Origin: RGIG6165 sp045545175
Lineage (GTDB): Bacteria > Bacillota > Clostridia > Oscillospirales > Feifaniaceae
Direction: 5' to 3'
Assembly: GCA_045545175.1 (NCBI GenBank)
Contig: JAZQAK010000007.1
Coordinates: 1-64,000, forward strand
DNA: 64,000 nucleotides
The notes beneath the pieces are model-generated. The model did not search any database and was not told the origin of the DNA. It saw nothing but the letters and a program-made list of their open reading frames with translations. Numbering within the stretch: the stretch's first letter is position 1; each line of letters opens with the position of its first letter. Shown piece after piece: positions 18,072-28,400 of this stretch. A program made the position numbers and the translations under genes.

Positions 18072-18791
18072 TTAATACCCTCTCTTTTCCAGTATGCTCT
18101 CGGCAAGTGCAATATCCTCTTTATAAGTTATTTTTATATTGGAAGCACTTCCCTCGATAACAGCAACGGCAAATCCCGCATCCTCAAAATACATCGTATC
18201 GTCCGTATACTCCTTTGCCGTCGCAACCGACCTTGCGGCACGGTATTTTATAACGTCAAACACCTGCGGTGTCTGCACCGCATAGAGTGACGTGCGGTCA
18301 ACCGTCTGCGTTATTTTTCCGTCCGACACGCGTTTTATCGTGTCCCTTATCGGAATTGCCGCTGCGGCACCGCCGACCTTTATTGCCTGTGCAACGGTAT
18401 CATTTATAATTTCGGGCGTGATAAGCGGACGTGCCCCGTCTGCAATTGCAACGTACCCCGTCGTTGACGGAAGGGCGGCAAGACCGTTTTCAACAGACTC
18501 GCTCCGCGTAGCCCCGCCAGCAACGACGCTTTTAAGCTTGCTTATACCAAACTCACGTGCGATATCGGTTATAAGCATCAAATCCTCCTGCCTTGCGACG
18601 ACGACTATACTGTCAATACTCTGCGCCGACTCGTATGCACGAAGTGTGTATGATATAACCGGTTTTCCAAGCAGTTCGAGCATAATTTTGGAGGTATCAG
18701 TACAACCCATACGGGAACCGCTTCCCGCTGCAACGATTACCGCACAGACACCTTTCGACTGTGCTTTTTTGTATTTTTGAAATAACGCCAT
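18072..18791 (-). CDS. ispD: 2-C-methyl-D-erythritol 4-phosphate cytidylyltransferase
   Basis: The CTP-binding signature VIVAAGSGSRMG sits near the N-terminus, followed by LLGKPVISYTLRAYE and GGATRSESVENGL. All are standard for IspD, which makes CDP-ME in the MEP isoprenoid pathway. I place the start at 18791 (MALFQKYKK, 239 residues) because GAGG lies nine bases upstream. The frame stays open to an earlier ATG at 18815. It abuts ispF. Upstream (18816-18853) is a short AT-rich gap followed by the carD terminator. Confidence 0.95.
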   Translation of the reverse strand: MALFQKYKKAQSKGVCAVIVAAGSGSRMGCTDTSKIMLELLGKPVISYTLRAYESAQSIDSIVVVARQEDLMLITDIAREFGISKLKSVVAGGATRSESVENGLAALPSTTGYVAIADGARPLITPEIINDTVAQAIKVGGAAAAIPIRDTIKRVSDGKITQTVDRTSLYAVQTPQVFDVIKYRAARSVATAKEYTDDTMYFEDAGFAVAVIEGSASNIKITYKEDIALAESILEKRGY

Positions 18792-18853
18792 ACTCATTAA
18801 CCTCATATCAATCATCGTTTTAATTATATACTAACACATTATCTCTATCAAGC

Positions 18854-18888
18854 AAAAAAACCGCAACACCTAAAGTATTGCGGTTTTC
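18854..18888 (-). terminator. Intrinsic terminator after carD
   Basis: The stem AAAACCGCAA / TTGCGGTTTT is followed on the minus strand by a run of seven T. It separates carD from the ispD-ispF unit. Confidence 0.75.
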
Positions 18889-18889
18889 T

Positions 18890-19369
18890 TTATTTTTCTA
18901 TACCTGCCGATTTGTATATATCTTTTTCTATATCCTGCGGGTCTTCCCCCGTTGCAAGCGCCGCTTCCGACACGAGCACCTGCTTTGCACTCATGAGCAT
19001 TTTACGCTCACTCGTAGACAGACCTTTCTCAAGGTCCCTGTCCAGCAGTGATTTTACAACGGATGCTACAACCATCATATCACCCGATTTAAGACGCACC
19101 ATATTATCACGAAAACGCTGATTCCAATTCGTTTCGGACGGCAACTCAAGCTCACCTATTTTTGAAATGACGGTTTTCGCAGTTTTTGCATCAACAATAT
19201 CTCTGAGACCGACGTCGGCATCAACAGGCACCATAACCGTCATATCCGATATCGGAATCTTCAATATGTAATAACTTTTTATTTCCCCTAAAATTTCTTT
19301 TTCTTCGATGTTCTGAATCACACCTGCACCGTGCAGAGGATACAACACGGTATCGCCGATTTTAAACAT
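18890..19369 (-). CDS. CarD/CdnL-family transcriptional regulator
   Basis: A 159-residue protein with an N-terminal CarD/TRCF-like RNA-polymerase-interacting domain, FKIGDTVLYPLHGAGVIQNI, followed by a helical C-terminal DNA-binding domain ending in the conserved ALATGEDPQDIEKDI. CarD proteins bind the RNA polymerase beta subunit and stabilise open complexes at housekeeping promoters. It is monocistronic, with a clear promoter (19427-19456) and terminator. Clostridia often carry this gene next to ispD, as here. Confidence 0.92.
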   Translation of the reverse strand: MFKIGDTVLYPLHGAGVIQNIEEKEILGEIKSYYILKIPISDMTVMVPVDADVGLRDIVDAKTAKTVISKIGELELPSETNWNQRFRDNMVRLKSGDMMVVASVVKSLLDRDLEKGLSTSERKMLMSAKQVLVSEAALATGEDPQDIEKDIYKSAGIEK

Positions 19370-19426
19370 ATCTACCTCATCTTATTTGCCCGAAAAGCGA
19401 CTGTTTTCGCCACTTTCACTAAGATG

Positions 19427-19456
19427 ATTATAGCATATTTTTACAAAAAATTGCAA
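19427..19456 (-). promoter_or_regulatory. Sigma-A promoter of carD
   Basis: On the minus strand, TTGCAA (19456-19451) is followed by an 18-base spacer and TATAAT (19432-19427). A TG lies one base before the -10, giving an extended -10. Confidence 0.65.
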
Positions 19457-19460
19457 GAAT

Positions 19461-20225
19461 TTATCTCATTTTATTTTCAAGTGTAAGCTTGTCGGCTATC
19501 ATTGCAATAAACTCGGAATTGGTAGGTTTTCCCTTGCTGCAGGCTACCGTGTAACCGAAGTAACGGTTGAGCACGTCAACGTCTCCACGATCCCACGCCA
19601 CCTCTACTGCATGGCGTATTGCCCTCTCAACCCTTGACGGACTTGTAGAGAACCTTTTTGCAACGTCGGGATAGAGTCTTTTCGTTATACTTTCAAGAAC
19701 TTCCATATCAAGAACCGCCATTACGATTGACTCCCTGACGTACTGATACCCTTTAATGTGTGCAGGTACGCCAATCTCGTGGATAATCTCGGTGACACGG
19801 CGTTCAATTTTGTTTCGCAGTTCGTTTTCGGCTATACCGCCTGCTTCTGCCCTGCCCTCTGTAATGTCGGAAATTCTCTGTGACAAAAGTGAAAAATCAT
19901 TGTCTTTATGTACGTAGTAGGTCGCACCACGCTTGTCTGCCTGACGCATTACCTCAGGTGACGCAATATAACTGTATATTATACAGTAAGGCTTATTCTC
20001 AGCATCCGCACCTATTGCTTCAAGAACGCCTATACCGTCAAGTTGAGGCATACACATATCAAGAATTATAACGTCAGGCTTATGCTCGTGTGCCATTTCG
20101 AGCACCTGATTGCCGTCCGTTGCAATACCGACAACCTCGTAACCGTCCTTTTCAAGAGCCTCTTTCTCACTTAGTCCCAGTTTTCTATCATCATCTGCAA
20201 TAAGCACCCGTATTGCACTTTCCAT
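19461..20225 (-). CDS. spo0A: Sporulation master regulator Spo0A
   Basis: An N-terminal receiver domain (about residues 5-125) carries the acidic pocket ADDDRK and the phosphorylated Asp in VIILDMCMPQLDG. The Spo0A C-terminal DNA-binding domain (about 145-254) contains GVPAHIKGYQYVRESI and SRVERAIRHAVEVAWDRGD. It is the phosphorelay response regulator that commits the cell to sporulation. I choose ATG at 20225 (254 residues), because the upstream GTG at 20240 lies inside the ribosome binding site GGAGG. The upstream region has 0A-box-like motifs (TGTCAAA and AGTCGAA near 20290-20302), which would fit autoregulation. Confidence 0.97.
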   Translation of the reverse strand: MESAIRVLIADDDRKLGLSEKEALEKDGYEVVGIATDGNQVLEMAHEHKPDVIILDMCMPQLDGIGVLEAIGADAENKPYCIIYSYIASPEVMRQADKRGATYYVHKDNDFSLLSQRISDITEGRAEAGGIAENELRNKIERRVTEIIHEIGVPAHIKGYQYVRESIVMAVLDMEVLESITKRLYPDVAKRFSTSPSRVERAIRHAVEVAWDRGDVDVLNRYFGYTVACSKGKPTNSEFIAMIADKLTLENKMR

Positions 20226-20311
20226 TTTTCTTTCCTCCACAACGAATTTATTATGTTACATATTTTAGCAATCATTTCCAATAAATCAAGTCGAATTATG
20301 TCAAAAATATT

Positions 20312-20347
20312 AAAAAAGGAGTTTCTTTTTTAAGAAACTCCCTTTTT
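20312..20347. terminator. Strong terminator between spo0A and the PHP gene
   Basis: GGAGTTTCTT / AAGAAACTCC with a 4-base loop is flanked by A6 and T-runs on both sides. On the minus strand it directly follows the PHP-gene stop codon, so it should separate that transcript from spo0A. Confidence 0.8.
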
Positions 20348-21154
20348 TTATATAGCAATCGGATACGGTTTTCGTGATTTGTAGTAATAAACGTTCTTAA
20401 ATCCGATTTCTTTGATAACTTCAACCGCTTTATCAAAATGGTTTGATGCCTTTTCGGCAACGTGTGCATCCGACCCCAAGGTGATAAGGTAACCGCCCAT
20501 ATCGTAATACGTTTTCAGAATATCTTTGGGCGGCATAAAATCACCGAGAACGGAAAAAGAAGACGTGTTGACCTCAAGTGCAATGCCTTTTTCTATTATT
20601 TTCGAGAGAACTTTTTCTATTTTTTCCTTGCATACCCCTATATCGAATCCGATATTATATTTGCCGTTTATATATCTCAGCGGAAGCGTAAGATGTGCCA
20701 CGACGTCAATATCAATCGTATCTGCCATAACGAAAAGATCGTCAAAATACTCATTCATATATTCCGTCACGGCATCGGCTGAAAACGCCGAGAAATCGGT
20801 ACGTGCAATAACCTCGTTTCTGACCAGATGAACGGAGCCTATTATAACGTCGTAGTTCGCGAGGTTTCTCATTTTTGCATACACTTCGGGGTAAAACGGG
20901 GCTTCACCGATTTCTATACCTGCCAATGTGAGCGGGTTTTCACCGTATTTTTCGTTAAGCCGACGAACCGTCTGTTCCGCATTCTGTATAGGCGTATAAA
21001 TGTCATACCTTTCAAATGAATGGCAGTCAAAATGGTCGGTAACGGCAAATACAGCCGCACCTTTTTCCCGTTGAGCCAAAAGCATATCTTCAATTTCACA
21101 CACGGAGTCGTGCGAATGCCGACTGTGTGTATGCATATCCGCTAATTTATTCAT
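20348..21154 (-). CDS. PHP-domain phosphoesterase (histidinol-phosphatase-like)
   Basis: A 268-residue PHP-superfamily metal-dependent phosphatase. The N-terminus holds the metal-binding DMHTHSRHSHDS (about residues 7-16), then FAVTDHFDCHS (about 37) and ITLGSDAHVAE (about 228). The family includes HisK-type histidinol-phosphatases. No other his genes lie nearby, so the substrate is open. Its ATG overlaps the stop of the upstream FAD oxidoreductase, which suggests these two form an inserted unit between spoIVB and spo0A. Confidence 0.82.
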   Translation of the reverse strand: MNKLADMHTHSRHSHDSVCEIEDMLLAQREKGAAVFAVTDHFDCHSFERYDIYTPIQNAEQTVRRLNEKYGENPLTLAGIEIGEAPFYPEVYAKMRNLANYDVIIGSVHLVRNEVIARTDFSAFSADAVTEYMNEYFDDLFVMADTIDIDVVAHLTLPLRYINGKYNIGFDIGVCKEKIEKVLSKIIEKGIALEVNTSSFSVLGDFMPPKDILKTYYDMGGYLITLGSDAHVAEKASNHFDKAVEVIKEIGFKNVYYYKSRKPYPIAI

Positions 21155-23001
21155 CAGTACACACGGACCTCAAATACGGATGCATTTTCATATCCGTTCG
21201 TGCTGTGTATAACGACGTTTATCTTGTCGCAGACAACCGTTTCAACGTCGGTAACGCTCAGTCGCTGATGATTGTCCTTAACTTCTGCAACCTTTACAAC
21301 TTTTCCGTCAAGCACGAATTCAAGCGAATAATCACGCACAAGCTCAAGCGGTACGCCGATTCTCTGCTGAAGCTGTCTTTTCTTGGAAAGAGTCTGCTTA
21401 ATTGCATATTTGAAGTTGGAATCAAAGGTAAGTCTGACCTGTGACACTTCACACGGCTTTTCAAAAGCAAGTGTGAGCGTTTCACCCTCTTTACCCATTC
21501 CGTCTGAAACCCAGATATTTCTGTTTTCACCTTCACCCCTCGAAATGCCGTTTATGACGTTTTCGGGGCCGAAGCCTTCCTTAGACGAACTTGCAGTTAC
21601 CGTAGCGTTTCTTGCAAGGTCAGCCTCATCCGTGTTATATACACCGGGGATATAACAGTCGTCACGAAGCAACGTCTGCTGAAGTTCATCCATATGTTCT
21701 GCTATGCCACGGGGAGCACAGCCGTATTTTATACACATTGAAGCGGCAGTTCCCACAGCCTGAGCACCCATAGCACACGTGCCCATAACTCTCGTTGAGC
21801 CCATTGCCATTTTGGAGGCACTTATGTTTCGTCCCGCCATCATAAGATTTCCTATATTCTTGGAATAATAGCAACGGTAAGGAATCGTATATGCACCTTC
21901 AAAGCCGATAATCGAGCTGGGAAGCCTGTCAAAATCGTAAAGACCTTTGGGAGCATGTATATCCATCGCCCAACCGCCGTATGCAACGGCATCCTCGAAC
22001 TGACGGTTAGCCAGAACGTCGTTCTCATTGAGAATGTAGTCGCCCACAAGTCGTCTGCTTTCACGCATACCGGGCATCATACCGACCCATTCAAGATCGT
22101 AATTCTGCGCACCGTGTTCACCGCCGTTTTTGATATGATCCCAAACGCCGTATATGCAGGATACGAGTTCGTCACGGATTTCTTCATACTCGTCGATGAT
22201 ATCCTCTTTTTCACCGCTGAGTTCTATCCACCAGTAGCCGTAGTCAATCTGTGCGGAACCGAAGTTCGCCACACGTAAATAAGCGTCATCCTCATCACCC
22301 TTGGACTGTGCGGCATGCATACTTGAGTGAGTTCTGTATTTCAGATCCTCTTCAGTAAAGGTCTTTGCAAATTCAGGCCTTTTGAAGTTTACCGAATGAC
22401 CCCTGTCTACCGCCTTGAAAAGAAGTGTGTTACCCATACGGTTATTGTTGGGCTTTTCGGGAGCATCCTTTTCGCCGAATTCATCCCTGCCCTCGCTGCC
22501 GATACGATACTCCGCACCTGCAAGGTAACCCAAAGTTCCGTTACCCGTACAGTCAATAAATATCTTACCGTCAATAATCCAGCGTGTTTCGGTGGTCTGC
22601 TGATATGTAATTATCTGACGGATTTCACCGTTTTCCATCACGCAGTCTTCCATAGTGGTATTGAGGTACGAGGTCAGATTCTCTTGACTTTTTACCTTGC
22701 TGTACAACACGAGATCCCATTTTGAATACTCAAAATAGTCGTTGACACTCTTATTGTCAAGCAGGATTTCATACAGAATACCGCCTTCCTCAAGGTCGGG
22801 CTTCGCCATATTCTCCGATGCACCGCAGACGTGCATTCTTATCTCACTTGAAGCATTTCCGCCAAAAACGTGTCTTGCCTGAACAAGTGCAGTCTTTACA
22901 CCGTGACGTGCGCAGGAAATGGCAGCCGCCATACCAGATAAGCCGCCGCCGGCAACCACAACGTCATACGACTGTTTTTTTGTCTTTACATCTCTTCTCA
23001 T
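21154..23001 (-). CDS. Large FAD-dependent oxidoreductase with discoidin-like C-terminus
   Basis: A 615-residue flavoprotein of the FAD_oxidored family. The dinucleotide-binding motif VVVAGGGLSGMAAAISCARHG (about residues 15-35) is followed by FGGNASSEIRMHVCGA. A later segment (NLMMAGRNISASKMAMGSTR, about 386) is typical of the family. From about residue 470 a beta-sandwich-like region starts (ATVTASSSKEGFGPENVING) that resembles an F5/8 type C carbohydrate-binding domain. No signal peptide is present, so it should act in the cytosol. The substrate is unknown; sugar-acid or glycoside-related oxidation is only a guess. RBS AAGGAG. Confidence 0.8.
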   Translation of the reverse strand: MRRDVKTKKQSYDVVVAGGGLSGMAAAISCARHGVKTALVQARHVFGGNASSEIRMHVCGASENMAKPDLEEGGILYEILLDNKSVNDYFEYSKWDLVLYSKVKSQENLTSYLNTTMEDCVMENGEIRQIITYQQTTETRWIIDGKIFIDCTGNGTLGYLAGAEYRIGSEGRDEFGEKDAPEKPNNNRMGNTLLFKAVDRGHSVNFKRPEFAKTFTEEDLKYRTHSSMHAAQSKGDEDDAYLRVANFGSAQIDYGYWWIELSGEKEDIIDEYEEIRDELVSCIYGVWDHIKNGGEHGAQNYDLEWVGMMPGMRESRRLVGDYILNENDVLANRQFEDAVAYGGWAMDIHAPKGLYDFDRLPSSIIGFEGAYTIPYRCYYSKNIGNLMMAGRNISASKMAMGSTRVMGTCAMGAQAVGTAASMCIKYGCAPRGIAEHMDELQQTLLRDDCYIPGVYNTDEADLARNATVTASSSKEGFGPENVINGISRGEGENRNIWVSDGMGKEGETLTLAFEKPCEVSQVRLTFDSNFKYAIKQTLSKKRQLQQRIGVPLELVRDYSLEFVLDGKVVKVAEVKDNHQRLSVTDVETVVCDKINVVIHSTNGYENASVFEVRVY

Positions 23002-23059
23002 AACGGTCTCCTTTAGTTTTATACTATAACAAAACCATTATAACACAAGTTCCTCCTGT

Positions 23060-23091
23060 TTAAAAGAGAAAAAGCAGGATTTAACCTGCTT
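23060..23091 (-). terminator. Terminator after spoIVB
   Basis: AAGCAGG / CCTGCTT with a short loop that contains the spoIVB stop codon. The minus strand continues into TTTTTCTCTTTT. Confidence 0.7.
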
Positions 23092-24253
23092 CTTCCAACA
23101 TATTTTCGATGAAAATGGCGTATCCTCTCGATGAATCGTTTACAAGAACGTGGGTTACGGCACCAATCAGTTTGCCGTTTTGTATTATCGGTGAACCCGA
23201 CATACCCTGAACGATACCGCCCGTTTTTGAAAGAAGTTCCTTATCCGTTACCCTTATCGACATATTTTTCGTCTTTGACGTGCCGTTATAGACCTTTTCT
23301 ATCTCAACGGCGTATTCTTTCGTGCCGTCACCGACGTCGCATATTATCGTCGCTTTTCCCGTTTTTACACCGCTTCGTGAGCAGGTTTCGTACAGCCGTG
23401 ACGTGTCTATACCGCCAAGGTCGGAAAGGGTGCCGTAAACACCCGTCTGTGTGTTTTTTAGAATTGTTCCGATTTCTTCTTTTTCATTTATAATGCCCGT
23501 AAGTTCACCGGGTGAGCCTGCCTTGCCCTTTATGACACCGTTTACCTGTGCTGTCACAACACTTCCGTGAAGCAGGGGCATTATCTCGCCCGTATCAATA
23601 TCACATATCCCGTGTCCGAGACCGCCGAACATACCCGTCTGTTTATCTACAAACGTTACCGTGCCTATGCCTGCCGTGCTGTCACGCACCCACATACCGA
23701 TTTTACTGCCGGCATCCGTAAAAGCAGGCTTGACTTTTACTTTAAAGGATTTGTCTTTTCGCAATATTTCAAATTCCATTTCTTGCGCCGAGCCGCTCAC
23801 AAGACGGGAAATATCCTCATTCGTCATAACGTTCTGCCCGTTTACCGACAGTACGACGTCGCCCGTTTCGATACCTGCCTCCCTTGCAGGAGAGACTATA
23901 CCCTCGGCGGTTTCCACGTCTCCGAGACCGACAACGAGAACACCGTCGGTATAAAGTTTTACACCGAACGGACTTCCTGCCGCCACGAGTTCTCTCGATG
24001 AAATGACGTTTGCCGACACGGTTTTTATCGGTATTACGCCAAACAGACGTGCCTCGTACACCGCATCGCCCGTAACGGTGACGTCACTTACGGCATTCAT
24101 CACTATTAAACTGCCGTCGTCAAAACTTTCCTCACCTGCAAAAACGCAGAAATCCTCTGCAACTCTGTCACGCAGTATGCCCGTCGTCATTATCGCAAAT
24201 GCAGTAAGTACTATTATGACAAAATACAGTTTTTTATTTTTTAAAATGCTCAT
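23081..24253 (-). CDS. spoIVB: SpoIVB peptidase
   Basis: A serine peptidase of sporulation with an N-terminal transmembrane/signal segment, a PDZ domain (about residues 95-185, with VGLGDVETAEGIVSPAREAG) and a C-terminal S55 peptidase domain. The catalytic serine is in GIVQGMSGSPIIQNGKLIGAVTH cut to GMSGSP, with a conserved His in GGLGHGICD. SpoIVB is secreted from the forespore and triggers pro-sigma-K processing. I choose ATG at 24253 (MSILKNKK, 390 residues), because GGAAGGAGG sits six bases before it. An upstream in-frame ATG at 24286 lacks this. Confidence 0.93.
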   Translation of the reverse strand: MSILKNKKLYFVIIVLTAFAIMTTGILRDRVAEDFCVFAGEESFDDGSLIVMNAVSDVTVTGDAVYEARLFGVIPIKTVSANVISSRELVAAGSPFGVKLYTDGVLVVGLGDVETAEGIVSPAREAGIETGDVVLSVNGQNVMTNEDISRLVSGSAQEMEFEILRKDKSFKVKVKPAFTDAGSKIGMWVRDSTAGIGTVTFVDKQTGMFGGLGHGICDIDTGEIMPLLHGSVVTAQVNGVIKGKAGSPGELTGIINEKEEIGTILKNTQTGVYGTLSDLGGIDTSRLYETCSRSGVKTGKATIICDVGDGTKEYAVEIEKVYNGTSKTKNMSIRVTDKELLSKTGGIVQGMSGSPIIQNGKLIGAVTHVLVNDSSRGYAIFIENMLEEAG

Positions 24254-24310
24254 TTTTTCCTCCTTCCGCACAAAAATAGTTTGCACAGAATGAAAGAAAA
24301 TTATAAAACA

Positions 24311-24346
24311 AAAAAGACCGCTTTTTTGTCAAAAAACGGTCTTTTC
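24311..24346 (-). terminator. Terminator after galK
   Basis: Long stem AAAAGACCG / CGGTCTTTT extended by T6/A6 pairing around a short loop, with a T-run on either strand. Confidence 0.75.
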
Positions 24347-24357
24347 ATTTATGTGCT

Positions 24358-25482
24358 TTATTTTAATTTAATTTGCATTACGCAGTTTTTGCCGAAAACT
24401 TTTTCGCTTTCCTTTATGAATTTTTCCGTCAGGTGCCAGGGTGAAATCACAAGAATAGTTCCTGCAAAACCGCCGCCGTGTATGCGGTATGCACCCTCAT
24501 CACCGATGATATCCTGCGCTATGTTGAGTGCCAGTGCTATGGGCTGCACCGTCGGATTTGTCGGAACGTATATATTCTGCAGATATTCGTAAGAAGAATG
24601 CCCCGACTCACGTACAAGACGCAAAAATTCTTTTACGTCGCCTCTTTCAAGTGCTTCCTTCTGTAAAACCGCCCTGTTACTCTCTTTTTCAAAATGAAGG
24701 GCACGAAGCAGTGCACGGTCACCGAGTTTTTCGCGTATCTTGCCTGCCGCACCGATGATTTTTTTACGGCTTATTTTGCAAAGTTTATCCTTGCCGAGTA
24801 TTCGTGCAACGGCAAACATATCATTCGGGATAGAGGCGTATTCAGCGTCAAGACCCTCGTGTGAAGAATGTGTATTCACAAGCAGAAAATCGTAATTTTC
24901 AAAATTTGCATCTATTCTTTTCACTTTGGGCTTACCTGCAAAATCGATAAACACAAGTTTTTCCTCTGCACATACGAGTTGATCGAGCAGACCGCAGGGT
25001 TTACCGTAAAACTCCCTCTCCGCATACTGCGCCGCAAGTGCCGCATCAACTGCCTTTATCCTGCCCTTGCCGTAGAATTTATCCATAAGTCTCGCAACGA
25101 GCACTCCGTATGATGCCGACGAGGAAAGACCTGCCCCTGCAGGAATGTCACTTGTGACGTAGGCATCAAAACCGCCCGTTTTTCTGCCGTTATCAATAAA
25201 ATACTGACATACACCGCCGACGAATGCACCAAAACCCTCCGTCTTTTGCGGATTTTTTGCATCACATTCACAAATACCGAAGCCCTCGGAATATATACGG
25301 ATTATATTTTCATCATTTTTTGCCGCTACGGCATACGTGTGTCTGTCTATGCCCGAGGCGAGCACGCAACCGCCGTTATGGTCGGTATGATTTCCGCCTA
25401 TTTCAACCCTGCCGGGTACGGATATTTCTACCGTTTCGTTATCATTTTTAAAATGCTTATAGAATTTCGTCTTTAACTGCAT
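24358..25482 (-). CDS. galK: Galactokinase
   Basis: A 374-residue GHMP kinase. The sugar-binding signature is PGRVEIGGNHTDHNGG (about residue 24), and the ATP-binding GHMP motif is PAGAGLSSSASYGVLVA (about 117). The third motif near the C-terminus is RIHGGGFAGTILV. It phosphorylates galactose to galactose-1-phosphate. The start codon overlaps mfd by ten bases, so it is probably the last gene of the glmU-like/pth/mfd transcript. No galT or galE is visible in the window. Confidence 0.92.
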   Translation of the reverse strand: MQLKTKFYKHFKNDNETVEISVPGRVEIGGNHTDHNGGCVLASGIDRHTYAVAAKNDENIIRIYSEGFGICECDAKNPQKTEGFGAFVGGVCQYFIDNGRKTGGFDAYVTSDIPAGAGLSSSASYGVLVARLMDKFYGKGRIKAVDAALAAQYAEREFYGKPCGLLDQLVCAEEKLVFIDFAGKPKVKRIDANFENYDFLLVNTHSSHEGLDAEYASIPNDMFAVARILGKDKLCKISRKKIIGAAGKIREKLGDRALLRALHFEKESNRAVLQKEALERGDVKEFLRLVRESGHSSYEYLQNIYVPTNPTVQPIALALNIAQDIIGDEGAYRIHGGGFAGTILVISPWHLTEKFIKESEKVFGKNCVMQIKLK

Positions 25483-28400
25483 TTTTTCTCCTTACTTTTG
25501 AAATATTCTATAACGAAAGTTTCTGCCTCGTCAAGCACGGAAAGATTGTTTCTCGGCATAATTTTCACAATCGGCTGAGGTGAAGGCATATAGACAATCT
25601 TTCTGCCGAATTTTTCCATTGCCCCCGAAAGTGCCTCAAGGTCAAGAGATGAGGCATCTATAACGATGCGGCCGCCCTCCTCTTTAATTTCGGTTATGCC
25701 TGCATTAGTTGCCATATTACGCACGAGCGATATACGGCAGAGTGCCTCGACTTCTTTCGGAAGTTCACCGAATCTGTCGAGAAGTTCATCCTGCATATCG
25801 TCGAGTTCTTCGGGTGTATCTATTACCGCAATTTTCTTATAAATATCAATCCTTGCCGCCTGACTTTCGATATAGTCAAACGGTATGTGCGCCGACAAAG
25901 GAATGTCAAACACACATTCGACCTTTTCGGCGGTGACTTCACCTTTTTTGAGTCTTACCGCCTCGTCAAGCAGTTTGACGTATAAATCGTATCCGACCGA
26001 TTCAAGATGACCGCTCTGCTGTGCGCCGAGGATGTTTCCAGCACCCCTTATTTCAAGGTCACGCATTGCAACCTTAAATCCGCTTCCGAATTCGGTAAAT
26101 TCCCTTATTGCAGAAAGCCTCTTTTCCGCATCCTCGGAAAGTGACCTGCCCTTTCTGTAGGTGAGATAGCAAAATGCCCTTCTGTGACTTCTGCCCACTC
26201 GTCCGCGAAGCTGATACAACTGTGCAAGACCCATTCTGTCGGCATCCTCAACTATAAGCGTATTTGCATTTGATACGTCTATACCCGTTTCGATTATTGT
26301 CGTACACACGAGTATATCTGTTTCACCTGAAATGACACTGTCCCATATTTCCGAAAGTTCCTGCTCACTCATCTTGCCGTGTGCGGTACGTATATTCGCA
26401 TCGGGTATCTGTGCCGCAATCTTTGCCGCCGTTAGTTCTATCGAATCGACACGGTTGTGAAGATAGAATATCTGTCCTCCTCGACGAAGTTCCTGCCTCA
26501 TCGCCTCACAGAGCAATGTAAAGTCATATTCCATTACATAGGTTGAAACGGGCTGTCTGTCACGGGGAGGTTCCTCTATAAGTGACATATCACGTATGCC
26601 CGAAAGCGCCATACTGAGCGTTCTCGGAATAGGTGTTGCGGTAAGCGTCAGGCTGTCGACGTTTTTGGATATTTCCTTAAGCCTTTCCTTATGTGCAACG
26701 CCAAACCTCTGTTCTTCATCGACAACGACGAGACCGAGGTCCTTGAATTTTATATCCTTTTGTATGAGTCGGTGTGTGCCGACGATTACGTCTATTTCAC
26801 CGCGTTTTAATTTGCGGATTACCTCCTCCTGCTGAGATTTGGTACGATATCTTGAGAGCACCTCGACGTTTACGGGTATGCCCGAAAAACGTGCTAAAAT
26901 CGTCTGAAAATGCTGCCATGCAAGAATGGTTGTAGGCACTAATATCGCCGCCTGCTTACCATCATTCACACATTTGAACACGGCACGGAGTGCAACCTCC
27001 GTCTTGCCGAAGCCGACGTCACCGCAGAGCAGACGCTCCATAGGCACGCTGCTTTCCATATCACGCTTGATTTCTTCTACCGAACGAAGCTGATCCTCCG
27101 TTTCATCATACTCAAATCGCTCCTCAAACTCCTTCTGCCACTCGCTGTCTGGTGTAAAGGCATATCCTTTTACACTTTGTCGTGCAGCATAGAGTTCAAG
27201 CAGTTCGTCCGCCATATCGGCAACCGCACGTTTTACCCTTGCCTTTGTTCTTGCCCAGTCAGTTCCGCCGAGTTTTGAGAGCTTTACCTTGGTATCCGTA
27301 TCACCCGACACATATTTTGATATAAGGTCAAGCTGATTCGTGGGAATGTAAAGCACGTCTGTGTCCGAATATTTAAGTTTGATATAGTCCTTGGTAATAC
27401 CCCCGACGACGAGTTTTTCAATGCCGAGATATTTACCGATACCGTGATTTATATGCACGATATAGTCACCTGGAACAAGGTCGTTATACGACTTGATTCG
27501 CTCAGTCCCCTCGGGCACTTTTCTGCGTTTTTTAACCTTTGTCCGACTCTTTCTGTCACAGAGCAGGGCAAAACGCATATCCGTTATCTCCATACCGCCC
27601 GTAACGTCGAGCACGCAGACCTTTGCCTTTGCACCACGTTCTTCAAGCATCTGCTCCATAATCGGTGCACGCTTTTCGTCCTTTACGGCAACGTAGACCT
27701 CGTAACCGTTGTCGGTGTAGGCAAATATATCGTCACAAAGCAGTTTTATATCGTCGTTCGTGCCGAGCTGTTTGCCGACAAACGCCTGAATATCTTTGGG
27801 TTTTATGTTTTTATACGAATGTAGAAAGTTATCAAGCAAAACCGTCGGTTTTTCTTCTATCGCCTTGTAGAATTCGCCCTTGCCAATCGTAAAACGGCAG
27901 GTTTCGGCAAACAGAAGTCCGCGTTCTATACCGCTTTTTATATCCTCTTCAAGCAGAGAAAGGTAGTTTTTGACGGTAAGTGCCGTTTTATCCTCATCCG
28001 CCACGCATATTATACAGTCATCGGCATAATCAAAAAGTGTAAAGTTTTTATCCTTTACAAGTGCCGAGTACTTTTCAAAACTGCGTTCCCTGCACGTCTG
28101 CAGGATTTCTATTTCTTCTTCAATAGAACTCGTGTCTATATTCTTTTTATTGTATTTTCTGTCCATTGCCGTGAGTTTTTTTATCGCAACGGCACGTTCT
28201 TCCTCAGTCGGAACAAATTCCGATGACGGAAGAATATTTATTTCATCTATATTTTCAATTCGGCGCTGTGTATAGACGTCAAAAGTGCCCATACAGTCAA
28301 TTTCATCGCCCCAGAATTCAATTCGCACTGGCTGAGAATTTGACGGTGTGAACACGTCAAGTATACCGCCGCGCTTTGCAAACTGACCTCTGCCCTCAAC

